Source: Erwinia sp. JUb26
Lineage (GTDB): Bacteria > Pseudomonadota > Gammaproteobacteria > Enterobacterales > Enterobacteriaceae
Assembly: GCF_003751505.1 (NCBI RefSeq)
Contig: NZ_RJVB01000003.1
Coordinates: forward strand, 184,712 to 248,711
Length of the DNA: 64,000 bases
Direction of reading: 5' to 3'
Under the pieces are notes generated by a model. That model had not been told where the DNA came from. It made no database searches and saw nothing but the letters and a program-made list of their open reading frames with translations. Position 1 is the first letter of the stretch. Every line of letters starts with the position of its first letter. The translations under genes and the position numbers were made by a program. Shown piece after piece: positions 45,869-55,497 of the stretch.

Positions 45869-45938
45869 CTGTTTATATACTTAAAATAGATGTTCACTAT
45901 CGCTCAGTATTATTTGCTGACTTATACAGGGAGCAAGG

Positions 45939-47792
45939 ATGTTGCTGCAGAAATCTTTTATCGCTAAGGCCATTGTACTCGGCTGTAGCCTGATGTTTGG
46001 GCTGGCATACGTGTCTCCCTCTTTGGCAGGAATCCCGCCTGTCTCCGCCCCGGTTACGCATCATGTCTCCGTCGCGCAGAGCCAGGCTGACATTACCGCA
46101 GCGACGTCGCGCTTCGGTTCACCTTTTTATCTCAAAACGCTGGCACCGCTTTATGCCAGCCGCGGCATGCAGCCGATGTGGCAGGACCGCCAGGCAATAG
46201 AGCAGTTTCAGCAGCAGCTGGCTGAAGTGGCGATTTCTGGCGTTCAGCCGCAGTTTACCCAGTGGGTAAAAATGCTGACCGACCCGCACATCACGGGTCT
46301 GGCACGTGATGTTGTGCTTTCGGATGCGCTGCTGGGCTACCTGCAGTTTACTTCCAGCGCGCCGAGCAAGGGTGAAGTCTGGCTGTATAGCAATGTGCCG
46401 TACAAGCTGGAAACGCCGCCGCTGTCGGTCATCAATCAGTGGCAGAAAGCCCTGACGCGCGGCAGCCTCAACGGTTTCATCCTGTCGCTGGCGCCGCAGC
46501 ATCCGCAGTATTCACGAATGCACGGTGCGCTGAAGACGCTGTTAACGGACAGCCGTCCGTGGCCACAGCTAACGGACAGACAAACTCTCCGACCGGGGCA
46601 AATCAGCAATGATGTGCCCGCGCTGCGCGCTATTCTGCAGCGTACCGGCATGATGTCAGCGGCCAATGAGCCACCGAAGCCTGCCGATGAAGTGGTGGGC
46701 GCCGTTGATGCCCCGATGGTTCACGACGATGACAACGCACAGGCGGACGCCGGCTCGGGGCAAAATCAGGCGGCTAACAGCGCGGTTGTCAGCCCTTCCG
46801 CGACCACGACTACCGACGTGCAGCCGGAAACGCCGAATAATATCGGTAACGTGCAGGGCGCGGTGGTGCCGGTTAACAGCGATAATATTTACACCCCCGA
46901 CCTGGTGGAGGGTTTGAAGCGTTTTCAGCGCTGGCAGGGGCTGGAGGCAGACGGCTTAATCGGCCTGCGTACGCGTGAATGGCTGAATGTGTCGCCGCAA
47001 TTGCGGGCATCGCTGCTGGCGCTGAATATCCAGCGACTACGGTTGCTGCCGGACGATATGCATAACGGCATCATGGTTAATATTCCTAACTATTCACTGG
47101 CGTATTACGTCAACGGCAATGAAATCCTGTCTTCAAGGGTTATCGTGGGTCGGCCGGATCGCAAGACACCGCTGATGCGCAGCGCACTGAATAATGTGGT
47201 GCTCAATCCGCCGTGGAATGTGCCGACAACGCTGGTGCGTAAGGATATCGTGCCGAAGGTGAAGCAGGACCCCAGCTATTTGTACAAGCACAACTACACC
47301 CTGCTGTCGGGCTGGAGCGGTGAATCAGAAGTGATCGATCCGTCGATGATCAACTGGAGCATGGTATCCGCTGATTCGTTCCCGTACCGTATCCGTCAGG
47401 CACCCGGACCGACCAACTCGCTGGGCCGCTATAAGTTTAATATGCCCAGTTCAGATGCGATCTATCTGCACGATACGCCAAACCACGGGCTGTTCCAGCG
47501 TGATATCCGTGCGCTCAGTTCCGGGTGTGTACGCGTGAACCGCGCTTCCGATTTGGCGAACCTGCTGTTACAGGACGTTGGCTGGAACGATACGCGTATT
47601 TCCAGCGCGTTGAAGGAAGGGAACACCCGGTTTGTTTCCATACGCCAGCGGATCCCGGTGAACCTGTATTACCTTACCGCCTGGGTCGCAGATGACGGAC
47701 AACCCCAGTTTCGTACAGATATTTACAATTATGACAGCACCGCCCGTTCAGGGGCTCAGATCCTGACACGAGCTGGTCAGTTATTGCTCTAG
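45939..47792 (+). CDS. ldtD: L,D-transpeptidase LdtD
   Basis: Makes 3-3 (meso-DAP to meso-DAP) crosslinks in peptidoglycan and helps survival under envelope stress and beta-lactams. The 617 residues (E. coli YcbB 615) start with a signal or anchor segment (about 7-30). A peptidoglycan-binding domain (around [20 protein letters not shown], about residues 320-345) precedes the YkuD catalytic domain with HDTPNHGLF and the active-site motif SSGCVRV (Cys near residue 528). The E/Q/A-rich stretch around residues 245-310 is a variable insert. MepK, encoded next, cuts the bonds LdtD makes. Confidence 0.96.
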   Translation: MLLQKSFIAKAIVLGCSLMFGLAYVSPSLAGIPPVSAPVTHHVSVAQSQADITAATSRFGSPFYLKTLAPLYASRGMQPMWQDRQAIEQFQQQLAEVAISGVQPQFTQWVKMLTDPHITGLARDVVLSDALLGYLQFTSSAPSKGEVWLYSNVPYKLETPPLSVINQWQKALTRGSLNGFILSLAPQHPQYSRMHGALKTLLTDSRPWPQLTDRQTLRPGQISNDVPALRAILQRTGMMSAANEPPKPADEVVGAVDAPMVHDDDNAQADAGSGQNQAANSAVVSPSATTTTDVQPETPNNIGNVQGAVVPVNSDNIYTPDLVEGLKRFQRWQGLEADGLIGLRTREWLNVSPQLRASLLALNIQRLRLLPDDMHNGIMVNIPNYSLAYYVNGNEILSSRVIVGRPDRKTPLMRSALNNVVLNPPWNVPTTLVRKDIVPKVKQDPSYLYKHNYTLLSGWSGESEVIDPSMINWSMVSADSFPYRIRQAPGPTNSLGRYKFNMPSSDAIYLHDTPNHGLFQRDIRALSSGCVRVNRASDLANLLLQDVGWNDTRISSALKEGNTRFVSIRQRIPVNLYYLTAWVADDGQPQFRTDIYNYDSTARSGAQILTRAGQLLL

Positions 47793-47840
47793 CGGTTGAT
47801 TATCCAGCAGTTCTGTGGTGGGCAGATAACCCGTCGCCGA

Positions 47841-47876
47841 CCGGTGCAGCGGAGGTGGACAGCCTCCCTGCGCCGG
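47841..47876 (+). terminator. Long hairpin between ldtD and mepK
   Basis: CCGG-T-GCAG-C-GGAGG (47841-47855) pairs with CCTCC-CTGC-G-CCGG (47863-47876), giving about 14 pairs with one bulge and one wobble, around a seven-base loop, followed by TTTACGTTTT. It could end ldtD transcription or stabilise its mRNA. Confidence 0.5.
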
Positions 47877-47978
47877 TTTACGTTTTGTCGGGTTGACGGG
47901 CGTTTGTTACATCGGTAAGGTTTCGAATAGTGCTGTAAAAGCACGTTTCTCATCACTTTTTCCAGGTAATACTGATTA

Positions 47979-48527
47979 ATGGATAAATTCGACTCTAACC
48001 GCCGTAAATTGCTGGCGTTAGGGGGAGCTGCGCTAGGCTTCGCTCTCCTTCCAACTCAGGCATTTGCTTCGCTTTCGACCTCCCGTCCCCGGGTACTGAC
48101 GTTAAGCAATCTCAACACCGGTGAAAGCCTGAAAACGGAATTTTTTAATGGTAAAAAATATGACAAGGACGAACTGGTTCGTCTGAATCATTTTTTCCGT
48201 GATTACCGGGCGAACAAAATAAAGAATATCGATCCCCATCTGTTCGATCAGCTTTTCCGTTTACAGGCCATGCTTGATACCCGCAAACCCGTGCAGCTTA
48301 TTTCCGGCTACCGCTCGCTGGCCACGAATAATTCTATGCGTTCGCACAGCCGTGGCGTGGCAAAACACAGCTACCATACTCTGGGTCAGGCGATGGATTT
48401 CCACATTGAAGGAATTGCCCTGAACAATGTGCGCAAAGCTGCTCTCGCTATGCGGGCGGGTGGTGTAGGATACTACCCGAGCAGCAACTTTGTGCATATT
48501 GATACCGGTCCGGTACGGCACTGGTAA
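47979..48527 (+). CDS. mepK: Murein endopeptidase MepK
   Basis: Zinc endopeptidase (formerly YcbK, DUF882/peptidase M15 type) that cleaves 3-3 and, less well, 4-3 crosslinks so that new peptidoglycan can be inserted. The 182 residues (E. coli 182) begin with a twin-arginine signal (NRRKLLALGG near residue 7, then a hydrophobic stretch ending AFA near residue 30), so Tat export is expected. Zinc-site residues are seen in SHSRGVAKHSYHTLGQAMDFHI and NFVHIDTG. It stands next to ldtD, which makes its substrate. Confidence 0.95.
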   Translation: MDKFDSNRRKLLALGGAALGFALLPTQAFASLSTSRPRVLTLSNLNTGESLKTEFFNGKKYDKDELVRLNHFFRDYRANKIKNIDPHLFDQLFRLQAMLDTRKPVQLISGYRSLATNNSMRSHSRGVAKHSYHTLGQAMDFHIEGIALNNVRKAALAMRAGGVGYYPSSNFVHIDTGPVRHW

Positions 48528-48569
48528 AACGGAACGCCGGCCTTAAGTGGTTGCCGGCAGTGGAGCGTT

Positions 48570-49199
48570 ATGAACTATCATATTATTCCCGTTACGGCTT
48601 TCTCGCAGAACTGTTCGGTGATTTGGTGCCCGGAAACCCGGGAAGCCGCACTGGTCGATCCCGGTGGCGATGCTGATAAAATCAAGCAGGAAATCGCCGC
48701 TTTGGACGTTGAACTGAAGCAGATCCTGCTGACCCACGGGCATCTCGATCACGTTGGCGCCGCAGCTGAGCTGGCAGCGCACTACGGTGTGAAAATTGTC
48801 GGTCCGCATAAAGCAGATCTGTTCTGGCTGGAAGGGTTACCCACTCAGAGTCAAATGTTTGGCTTTGGCTATTGTGCGCCTTTAACGCCGGATCGCTGGC
48901 TGGAAGAGGGGGATACGGTAGCGGTCGGCAACGTGAGTCTGGAAGTCCTGCTGTGTCCGGGCCACACCCCGGGCCATATCGTGTTTTTTGACCGTACTGG
49001 CCGTCTGCTGGTTTCTGGCGATGTGATTTTCAACGGTGGCGTAGGGCGGTCTGACTTCCCGCAGGGCAGCCACAGCGATTTGATTGCCTCCATTCATAAC
49101 AAGCTTTTACCGTTGGGGGACGATGTGACGTTTATTCCAGGTCACGGCCCGATCTCAACGTTAGGGCGAGAAAGAATCAGTAATCCTTTCCTGCAATAA
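48570..49199 (+). CDS. gloC: Hydroxyacylglutathione hydrolase GloC (YcbL)
   Basis: Type II glyoxalase-like metallo-beta-lactamase-fold enzyme that hydrolyses S-lactoylglutathione. The 209 residues (E. coli 215) hold the dinuclear metal motif THGHLDHVG near residues 53-61, [12 protein letters not shown] near residue 130, the bridging Asp in LLVSGDVIF, and the last His in FIPGHGPIS. It starts 42 bases after mepK and ends at a terminator shared with aspC. Confidence 0.93.
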   Translation: MNYHIIPVTAFSQNCSVIWCPETREAALVDPGGDADKIKQEIAALDVELKQILLTHGHLDHVGAAAELAAHYGVKIVGPHKADLFWLEGLPTQSQMFGFGYCAPLTPDRWLEEGDTVAVGNVSLEVLLCPGHTPGHIVFFDRTGRLLVSGDVIFNGGVGRSDFPQGSHSDLIASIHNKLLPLGDDVTFIPGHGPISTLGRERISNPFLQ

Positions 49200-49201
49200 A
49201 T

Positions 49202-49230
49202 AAAAAAGCCTGCAAATGCAGGCTTTTTTA
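49202..49230. terminator. Bidirectional terminator between gloC and aspC
   Basis: AGCCTGCA (49207-49214) and TGCAGGCT (49217-49224), flanked by an A run on the left and a T run on the right, make a terminator that works in both directions for the two convergent genes. Confidence 0.93.
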
Positions 49231-49246
49231 TACCATCAGACCCGCA

Positions 49247-50437
49247 TTACAGCACGGCGACGATCGCTTCACACAGTGGTGACATATTGTCAGGCGTCAT
49301 ACCCGCCACGTTAACGCGACCGGAGTTCACCGCATACACGCCAAATTCTTCGCGCAGGCGAACAACCTGGTCTTTCGTCAGACCGCTGAATGAGAACATG
49401 CCGTTCTGGCTGATGATAAAGCTGAAATCACCTTCAGCTCCCTTGTCCTGCAGCGTATTCACAAACAGCTGGCGCATACGCTGAATGCGCTGGCGCATAT
49501 CGGCCAGTTCCTGCTCCCACAGAGCACGCAGTGCGCTGTTGCTGAGGATGGTTGCGACGATGGCAGCACCGTGAGACGGCGGGTTAGAATAGTTAGCGCG
49601 GATAGTCGCTTTAACCTGGCTGAATGCGGTATCCGCAACCGACGCTTCAGCAGCCACCAGCGTGAAGGCACCGACGCGTTCGTTGTACAGGCCAAAGTTC
49701 TTCGAGTAGGAGCTGCAGACAATCAGTTCCTGGTGGCTGGCAGCGAAGATACGCAGGCCTTCTGCATCTTCTTCCAGACCACGTGCGAATCCCTGATAGG
49801 CGAAGTCGAACAGCGGCAGCCAGCCTTTCGCCAGCGACAGTTTCGCCAGCGCCTGCCACTGTTCGGCAGTCGGGTCGATGCCCGTTGGGTTATGGCAGCA
49901 GCCGTGGAACAGAACCACGTCTCCAGCCTGCGCGGCGTCGAGGCTGCTGACCAGTGCATCAAAGTCCAGCGCATGATTAGCGGCATCGTAGTAGGCGTAT
50001 TCACAGACTTCCAGTCCGGCAGCGGCGAACACATTCTTGTGGTTAGGCCAGCTAGGGTTGCTCACCCAGACGCGCTTAGCACTCGTCTGATTAGCAATAA
50101 AGTCAGCAGCAATACGCAATGCACCGGTTCCGCCAGGGGTTTGCGCGGTGCGCGCACGTTTAGCGCTGATAATGGCGCTGTCGGCTGAAAACAGCAGTTC
50201 CTGCGTGCAGCGACCAAAGTCAGCAATACCGTCGATGCTGAGGTAATTTTTGGTTGTTTCGTTTTCCAGCAGATACTGCTCAGCTTTTTTTACGCTGGCC
50301 AGCACCGGCGTTTTGCCGGTTTCATCTTTATACACCCCGATACCGAGGTTGATCTTATTTGGGCGGTCGTCAGCACGAAACAGGTCGGCTAAACCAAGAA
50401 TGGGATCGGCGGGTGCAGCTGCAATACGTTCAAACAT
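49247..50437 (-). CDS. aspC: Aspartate aminotransferase
   Basis: PLP enzyme that interconverts aspartate/oxaloacetate and glutamate/2-oxoglutarate and also serves aromatic amino-acid synthesis. The 396 residues equal the E. coli length. The PLP lysine lies in [15 protein letters not shown] near residue 246, and the substrate arginine in the C-terminal [14 protein letters not shown] segment. [15 protein letters not shown] is the conserved cofactor region. It is a single gene upstream of a small hypothetical gene. Confidence 0.98.
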   Translation of the reverse strand: MFERIAAAPADPILGLADLFRADDRPNKINLGIGVYKDETGKTPVLASVKKAEQYLLENETTKNYLSIDGIADFGRCTQELLFSADSAIISAKRARTAQTPGGTGALRIAADFIANQTSAKRVWVSNPSWPNHKNVFAAAGLEVCEYAYYDAANHALDFDALVSSLDAAQAGDVVLFHGCCHNPTGIDPTAEQWQALAKLSLAKGWLPLFDFAYQGFARGLEEDAEGLRIFAASHQELIVCSSYSKNFGLYNERVGAFTLVAAEASVADTAFSQVKATIRANYSNPPSHGAAIVATILSNSALRALWEQELADMRQRIQRMRQLFVNTLQDKGAEGDFSFIISQNGMFSFSGLTKDQVVRLREEFGVYAVNSGRVNVAGMTPDNMSPLCEAIVAVL

Positions 50438-50548
50438 AATTGAAGTCCGTTAGCTTAATCTAAAGCAAAGTGAGCAATCAGGTTACCGCCAGAAACGTGA
50501 AATTGCCAACCGTTTGCATTAAAAAAGCCGGGTAAAGATCAAGCTTCG

Positions 50549-50839
50549 TTAAAAGAAAACTTTAACGATGGTCATGCAGCTGGCGGCAATAGTGACGGCT
50601 GTCCCCATTATCCAGCGAGTCTGATTCGATATCTCCTGGTGCATGCTGCCGATCTCTTTATGCATGCCACCCATTTCTTTATGAATGCCCACCAGACTTT
50701 GGTGCATTTCCGTTCTCAGCTCTGCCAAATCGGTCTTAGTTGCAAATGTTTCCGAGCGGGCGGTCAGACATGCAAGGTCAATTTTGATTTGGCCGGTGTC
50801 TTTTTCAAGCTGTTCAATACGATTAATCATGATGTCCAT
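50549..50839 (-). CDS. Small coiled-coil protein with C-terminal membrane helix
   Basis: Not recognised by name; no E. coli gene lies at this place. The 96-residue product has an N-terminal helical region (MINRIEQLEKDTGQIKIDLA), a heptad-patterned coiled coil that includes three near-exact tandem seven-residue repeats (IHKEMGG, MHKEIGS, MHQEISN, about residues 52-72), and a C-terminal hydrophobic helix (about 75-95, WIMGTAVTIAASCMTIVKVFF). The layout resembles XhlA- or DUF1640-type small membrane proteins, where a coiled coil is tethered by a tail anchor. AAGGACAAGGGT precedes the ATG; a second ATG three codons on (50830) is also possible. Likely a real accessory gene; function unknown. Confidence 0.6.
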   Translation of the reverse strand: MDIMINRIEQLEKDTGQIKIDLACLTARSETFATKTDLAELRTEMHQSLVGIHKEMGGMHKEIGSMHQEISNQTRWIMGTAVTIAASCMTIVKVFF

Positions 50840-51001
50840 ACCCTTGTCCTTGTGCCAGGTCCTTGCCTGAGAATGAGTGTACGGCAGCGTGTGGAAATAT
50901 CACCCTTTATATTCGGGCTTGGGCGAGTTTAGCGCCGCGCTGGGAAGAGGATCGCAGAGTTAATGTAAGGAACTGAAAACTGGCGGGTCAGGGGAAATAA
51001 A

Positions 51002-51028
51002 AAACAAAAACGGGGCCGAAGCCCCGTT
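51002..51028 (-). terminator. ompF intrinsic terminator
   Basis: AACGGGGC (51009-51016) and GCCCCGTT (51021-51028) form an 8-bp stem with a TTCG loop on the minus strand, followed there by TTTTTGTTTT. This is a strong terminator for ompF. Confidence 0.93.
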
Positions 51029-51042
51029 AGTTGCGAGTTGCG

Positions 51043-51060
51043 CGGTGGGCAAGCCCACCG
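51043..51060 (-). other. Second hairpin in the ompF 3' end
   Basis: CGGTGGGC (51043-51050) and GCCCACCG (51053-51060) form a perfect stem only 11 bases after the ompF stop and just before the main terminator. Tandem hairpins of this sort often protect abundant porin mRNA from 3' exonucleases. Confidence 0.7.
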
Positions 51061-51071
51061 GCAAAAGGCAA

Positions 51072-52163
51072 TTAGAACTGGTACTGCAGGCCAACACCAA
51101 CAACGTCGTCGGTAGATTTGCCAGCTGCACGAGTGTAGTCGGTGTCGTCCAGCAGGTTGATTTTGTAGTCAACGTAGGTAGACATGTTTTTGTTGAAGTA
51201 GTAGTAAGTACCCACTTCGATGTATTTAACCAGGTCAGCATCGCCGCCGCCGAAGCCGTTGAAGCCGTCCAGTTCCTTACCTTTAGACTGCAGGTAAGCG
51301 ATGGATGGACGCAGACCGAAGTCGAACTGGTACTGTGCAACCACTTCGAAGTTCTGAGTTTTGTTAGCAGCTACGCCGGTGTTGCCGTAGTTGGTGGTGT
51401 TACGGGATTCACCGTAGAATGCCGCCAGGTATACGTTGTTTGCGTCATATTTCAGACCCAGACCGTATGCATCAGCTTTGTCGCCGGTGCCGTCTGCTTT
51501 CTGATCAACGGTACGGTTAGCAGAGAAGTAAGAACCAACTGCGCTGATGCCCATGCCGGTGTCATAGGCTACAGAAGTACCCCAGCCGTCGCCGTTCTGA
51601 AGCTGTACTTCACGACCTTCGTTTTTACCCTGGTACTGTACAGCGAAGCTCAGGCCGTCAACCAGACCGAAGAAGTTGCTGTTACGGTAAGTAGCGACAC
51701 CTGAAGAACGACCGATCAGGAAGTTATCGTTGTCCTGGTACAGGGTGTCATCGCCGAACACTGGCAGCTGGTCAGTGTAAGACATTGCGTCGTAGATCAC
51801 GCCGTAGTTACGACCGTAGTCGAATGAACCCGCGTCACCAAATTTCAGACCAGCAAAGCCCAGACGGGTTTTGTTTCCGTCTTGAACGTCAGCGCCGCCT
51901 TCAGTGTGGTTAGCCTGGACGTTGTATTCCCACTGGCCGTAACCGGTCAGCTGGTCGTTAATCTGAGTTTCGCCTTTAAAACCGAAACGCACATAAGTTG
52001 CATCGCCGTCATCGCCAGCGTTGTCAGAGAAAGTGTGACGCGCATCAACTTTACCGTACAGATCCAGTTTGTTGCCGTCTTTGTTGTAGATTTCTGCTGC
52101 GTTGGCTGCACCAGCTGCTAACAGAGCTGGAATTACCACTGCAAGAATGTTGCGCTTCATCAT
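51072..52163 (-). CDS. ompF: Outer-membrane porin OmpF-type
   Basis: Trimeric 16-strand general porin for small hydrophilic solutes. I chose the ATG at 52163 ([22 protein letters not shown], signal peptide cleaved before AEIYNKDGN), giving 363 residues (E. coli 362). Family marks are [42 protein letters not shown], the constriction-loop region [12 protein letters not shown], and the C-terminal VGLQYQF ending in Phe as the BAM signal. Its place between aspC and asnS is that of ompF; in sequence it also resembles OmpC, so the symbol rests partly on position. An OmpR-like site cluster lies upstream. Confidence 0.92.
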   Translation of the reverse strand: MMKRNILAVVIPALLAAGAANAAEIYNKDGNKLDLYGKVDARHTFSDNAGDDGDATYVRFGFKGETQINDQLTGYGQWEYNVQANHTEGGADVQDGNKTRLGFAGLKFGDAGSFDYGRNYGVIYDAMSYTDQLPVFGDDTLYQDNDNFLIGRSSGVATYRNSNFFGLVDGLSFAVQYQGKNEGREVQLQNGDGWGTSVAYDTGMGISAVGSYFSANRTVDQKADGTGDKADAYGLGLKYDANNVYLAAFYGESRNTTNYGNTGVAANKTQNFEVVAQYQFDFGLRPSIAYLQSKGKELDGFNGFGGGDADLVKYIEVGTYYYFNKNMSTYVDYKINLLDDTDYTRAAGKSTDDVVGVGLQYQF

Positions 52164-52263
52164 TTTTATTACCCTCATTGGAGTTATTTGGACACCTGCC
52201 ACTGCCGTCAAGAATTCATTACAGAACTATGATGAGAGTTTGGTGTCTTCCTGTGTCTGCACG

Positions 52264-52358
52264 CATCTTTCCATTCGTAGCGCGGTTAATCTAGAGGGAA
52301 AATGCTACTAATCTCCTATTCTGGTTACAAGAGGAAAATGTGTGTAACAAAATGTAAA
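52264..52358 (-). promoter_or_regulatory. ompF promoter with OmpR-type sites
   Basis: On the minus strand TTTACATTTTGTTACACA (about 52340-52357) closely resembles the first OmpR site of E. coli ompF, followed at 20-base spacing by ATTTTCCTCTTGTAACC (about 52325-52341). A -10-like AAGATG (52264-52269), the same hexamer I recall for E. coli ompF, lies about 80 bases on. The predicted start near 52257 gives a leader of about 95 bases and puts the first site near -92, as expected for OmpR activation. Confidence 0.7.
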
Positions 52359-52397
52359 AAACAGGGAACTTTGTGAGTGAACTCAAAATTTACAAAA

Positions 52398-52426
52398 ATA
52401 AAAAAAGGCCAGCGAGGCTGACCTTT
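52398..52426 (-). terminator. asnS intrinsic terminator
   Basis: On the minus strand GGTCAGC and GCTGGCC (52407-52423) pair with one G-T wobble around a three-base loop and are followed by seven T residues. It lies about 38 bases after the asnS stop and keeps transcription from running into the ompF promoter. Confidence 0.85.
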
Positions 52427-52461
52427 GTATATATATGAATTTCTTATATTTAATTCTGAAA

Positions 52462-53862
52462 TTAGAAAGAAGCGTTCCGCGGCGTACGTGGGAATGCGAT
52501 AACGTCTCTTACATTTTGTACGCCGGTGACATAGGCGATTAATCGTTCGAAACCTAAACCAAAACCTGAATGCGGTACGGTGCCGTAGCGACGAAGGTCG
52601 CGATACCACCAGTAATCTTCTTTATTCAGACCCATCTCAGCCAGGCGGGCATCCAGCACGTCCAGACGCTCTTCACGCTGCGAACCGCCGATGATTTCGC
52701 CGATTCCCGGCGCCAGAACGTCCATCGCCGCAACGGTTTTACCGTCATCGTTCAGGCGCATATAGAACGCTTTAATGTCTTTCGGGTAGTTTTTCACCAC
52801 CACCGGTGCCTTGAAGTGTTTCTCGGCCAGATAGCGCTCGTGCTCAGAGGAGAGATCGATGCCCCATGAAACCGGGTTCTCAAAGGTCTGTCCGGATGCC
52901 AGCAGGATCTCTACCGCTTCGGTGTAATCCACCTGGGCGAAATCGGTGGTGACAAACTGCTGCAGGCGAGTGATAGCTTCTTTATCTACGCGCTCGGCGA
53001 AGAAGGCCATATCATCAGCACGCTCTTCCAGAACGGCTTTAAAGACGTACTTCAGCATCGCTTCCGCCAGTGCGGCGTTGTCTTCGAGGTCGGCAAAGGC
53101 GATTTCCGGCTCCAGCATCCAGAACTCAGCCAGATGACGGCTGGTGTTGGAGTTCTCGGCGCGGAAGGTTGGACCGAAGGTGTAAATTTTAGAGATGGCG
53201 CTGGCGTAGGTTTCGCCGTTCAGCTGGCCGGATACGGTCAGGAACGATTCTCTGCCGAAGAAATCTTCTTCGTAGTTGACCTTGCCTTCCGGCGTGCGCG
53301 GCAGGTTTTCCAGATCCAGCGTGGAGACGCGGAACATTTCTCCGGCACCTTCGGTATCGGAAGCGGTGATCAGCGGGGTGGAAACCCAGAAGAAGCCCTG
53401 CTCGTCAAAGAAACGATGCAGTGCCTGAGCCAGCGTGTGACGCACGCGGGCAACGGCACCAATCAGGTTAGTGCGCGGGCGCAGGTGGGCCACTTCTCGC
53501 AGATACTCAATGCTGTGGCGTTTAGCCGCCATCGGATAGGTATCCGGGTCATCAACCCAGCCCACCACTTCTACGTGGGTCGCCTGAATTTCAAAGCTCT
53601 GTCCTTCACCCGGGGATTCCACCACTTTACCGGTGACGATCACGGAACAGCCGGTGGTCAGACGCAGCACTTCATCCTGATAATTATTCAGAGAATTATT
53701 GACCACAGCCTGAACGGGATTAAAGCAGGAACCGTCATAAACGGCGATAAAGGAAATACCGGCTTTTGAATCTCTTCGGGTACGCACCCAGCCACGTACG
53801 GTGACTTCGCTGTCAACCGCAACCCGGCCGTGCAGTACATCCGCTACAGGCACAACGCTCAT
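52462..53862 (-). CDS. asnS: Asparaginyl-tRNA synthetase
   Basis: Class IIb aminoacyl-tRNA synthetase that charges tRNA-Asn. The 466 residues (E. coli 466) begin [20 protein letters not shown] with an N-terminal OB-fold that binds the anticodon (about 10-100). Catalytic motif 2 is [20 protein letters not shown] near residue 225, and motif 3 lies in [20 protein letters not shown] near the C-terminus, ending [14 protein letters not shown]. The gap to pncB (167 bases) has no further gene. Confidence 0.98.
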   Translation of the reverse strand: MSVVPVADVLHGRVAVDSEVTVRGWVRTRRDSKAGISFIAVYDGSCFNPVQAVVNNSLNNYQDEVLRLTTGCSVIVTGKVVESPGEGQSFEIQATHVEVVGWVDDPDTYPMAAKRHSIEYLREVAHLRPRTNLIGAVARVRHTLAQALHRFFDEQGFFWVSTPLITASDTEGAGEMFRVSTLDLENLPRTPEGKVNYEEDFFGRESFLTVSGQLNGETYASAISKIYTFGPTFRAENSNTSRHLAEFWMLEPEIAFADLEDNAALAEAMLKYVFKAVLEERADDMAFFAERVDKEAITRLQQFVTTDFAQVDYTEAVEILLASGQTFENPVSWGIDLSSEHERYLAEKHFKAPVVVKNYPKDIKAFYMRLNDDGKTVAAMDVLAPGIGEIIGGSQREERLDVLDARLAEMGLNKEDYWWYRDLRRYGTVPHSGFGLGFERLIAYVTGVQNVRDVIAFPRTPRNASF

Positions 53863-53997
53863 ATAAGTCTCTCACTATTGATCTGAATAGGAATGGTTAC
53901 CCCAAATTTTGGGTCTTGCTATGTTACTTGCCGGGCGGGGAGAAACAAGAGGAATTCAATGAATGAGGGGAGATTTATTCAGTATTAACGGTGTTGC

Positions 53998-54018
53998 GGG
54001 CCAGAAAGCGTCTGGCCC
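53998..54018 (-). terminator. Hairpin after pncB
   Basis: GGGCCAGA (53998-54005) pairs with TCTGGCCC (54011-54018) around AAGCG, 11 bases past the pncB stop. No T run follows on the minus strand, so termination may be partial or need Rho. Confidence 0.55.
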
Positions 54019-54029
54019 CAGGGGAAGTC

Positions 54030-55235
54030 TTAACTGGCTTTCTTCACCAGCGGGAGATCGAAGGCTTTACGCAGTGCGCGAACGAAGGCCTGATCCTGGC
54101 AAATGGTTTTGCCCGGGCTGTCGGAAAGCTTGGCCACCGGCTTGCCGTTACACTCCACCAGTTTAATGACGATATTTAACGGTTTAACCTGAGGAATATC
54201 GCAGGTCAGGCGTGTGCCAATACCGAACGCCACGTTAATACGCTGGCCGAAGTGACGATAAAGCGCCACGGCGCTGTCGAGATCCAGATTATCGGAGAAC
54301 ACCAGGGTTTTGCTGAGCGGGTCGATTCCCAGCTGCTGATAATGGGCAATCGCTTTTTCTCCCCATTCCTGCGGCTCGCCGGAATCATGGCGCAGCCCCT
54401 GATACGCGCTGGCAAAGTTGCGGCCAAAATCGCGCAGGAAGGCATCCATCGTAATGCAATCGGTGAGGGCGATCCCCAACTGGTCCGGGTACTCTTCCAG
54501 CCAGGCCTGCAGGGCAGCGCGCTGACTGTTTGCCAGAACAGGGCTGATTTGCTGGTGTGCCTGGAACCATTCATGAGCCTGCGTCCCCATTGGCGCGATA
54601 TCCAGGCGGCGGGCAATTTCATAGTTGCTCGACCCCACCAGCCACGGGAAATCCTGCTTCAGCGTGCTGACAATGGCCAGATGCACATCCCACGAGAAGC
54701 GGCGTCGCGTGCCGAAGTCCATCAGGCGGAAGCGCGACATATCCAGGTCAGCGGTCAAACCCGCAAACTGATCCAGCTTGCATTTCAGCTTATCGACGGC
54801 CATCTCCGCCGTCACCTGCGGTGAGCGGTGGCGATGCACGACTTCACTGATCAGCGCCAGCAGTGGGACCTCCCACATAATCACTTCACGCCACGGGCCG
54901 CTGATGCGGATATCCAACTTGCCCAGATTATTGCGCACCTGAACCTGTTGGGGATCGTATCGGAATTCTCTAAGCCAGTTGAGATAGTCAGCGGTAAAGA
55001 AAGGCAGGCTGGAGAGATAGGCGAACTCTTGATCGTTCAGCGCCAGCGAAGCCATCATCTTTATCTGCTGCACAATTTCATCGGCATACAGGCCCAGCAT
55101 ATCGTCACCGCGGCAGCGAAATTCGGCTGCAACCGTAACATCATGATACCGGTGAAAAACCGCCTGCTGCATATGAAGTTTGTAGGCGTCGGTGTCCAGA
55201 AGCGTAGTCAAAATCGGGGAAGCGTGTCGTGTCAT
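54030..55235 (-). CDS. pncB: Nicotinate phosphoribosyltransferase
   Basis: ATP-coupled enzyme of the NAD salvage pathway that makes nicotinate mononucleotide. I chose ATG at 55235 ([20 protein letters not shown]), giving 401 residues (E. coli 400), over an in-frame TTG/ATG five codons upstream. The phosphorylated His lies in [18 protein letters not shown] near residue 220, and [19 protein letters not shown] is conserved. It is divergent from pepN. On the minus strand a -10-like TATACT lies at 55300-55305. I saw no clear NadR box of the TGTTTA-N6-TAAACA kind known upstream of E. coli pncB. Confidence 0.97.
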   Translation of the reverse strand: MTRHASPILTTLLDTDAYKLHMQQAVFHRYHDVTVAAEFRCRGDDMLGLYADEIVQQIKMMASLALNDQEFAYLSSLPFFTADYLNWLREFRYDPQQVQVRNNLGKLDIRISGPWREVIMWEVPLLALISEVVHRHRSPQVTAEMAVDKLKCKLDQFAGLTADLDMSRFRLMDFGTRRRFSWDVHLAIVSTLKQDFPWLVGSSNYEIARRLDIAPMGTQAHEWFQAHQQISPVLANSQRAALQAWLEEYPDQLGIALTDCITMDAFLRDFGRNFASAYQGLRHDSGEPQEWGEKAIAHYQQLGIDPLSKTLVFSDNLDLDSAVALYRHFGQRINVAFGIGTRLTCDIPQVKPLNIVIKLVECNGKPVAKLSDSPGKTICQDQAFVRALRKAFDLPLVKKAS

Positions 55236-55497
55236 GGTGCGTTTCAGCATCCTCTGGCGAAGAGCGTTATCCCTGGTTCAAATGGAAAAAAGTCGCAGGA
55301 GTATAACCCGAATACTCATTTATTGAACCCGATCACAGCACAATTCAGACGGGCTGGTCGAGGACATTCTGTGCTCATGTTAACAGTATGTATCATTTTC
55401 CAGCAATCCCGCGTTTCAGGTGGAATCAACGTGGCAACCGTGCGATAACAGGAATAAACTTGGAAAGTTAAATTAATTATCGACGTGAGAAGGACTT

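Noticed and set aside
55236-55497. NadR operator before pncB
   Set aside because: No TGTTTA-N6-TAAACA or close variant was found in the pncB-pepN gap by reading both strands.
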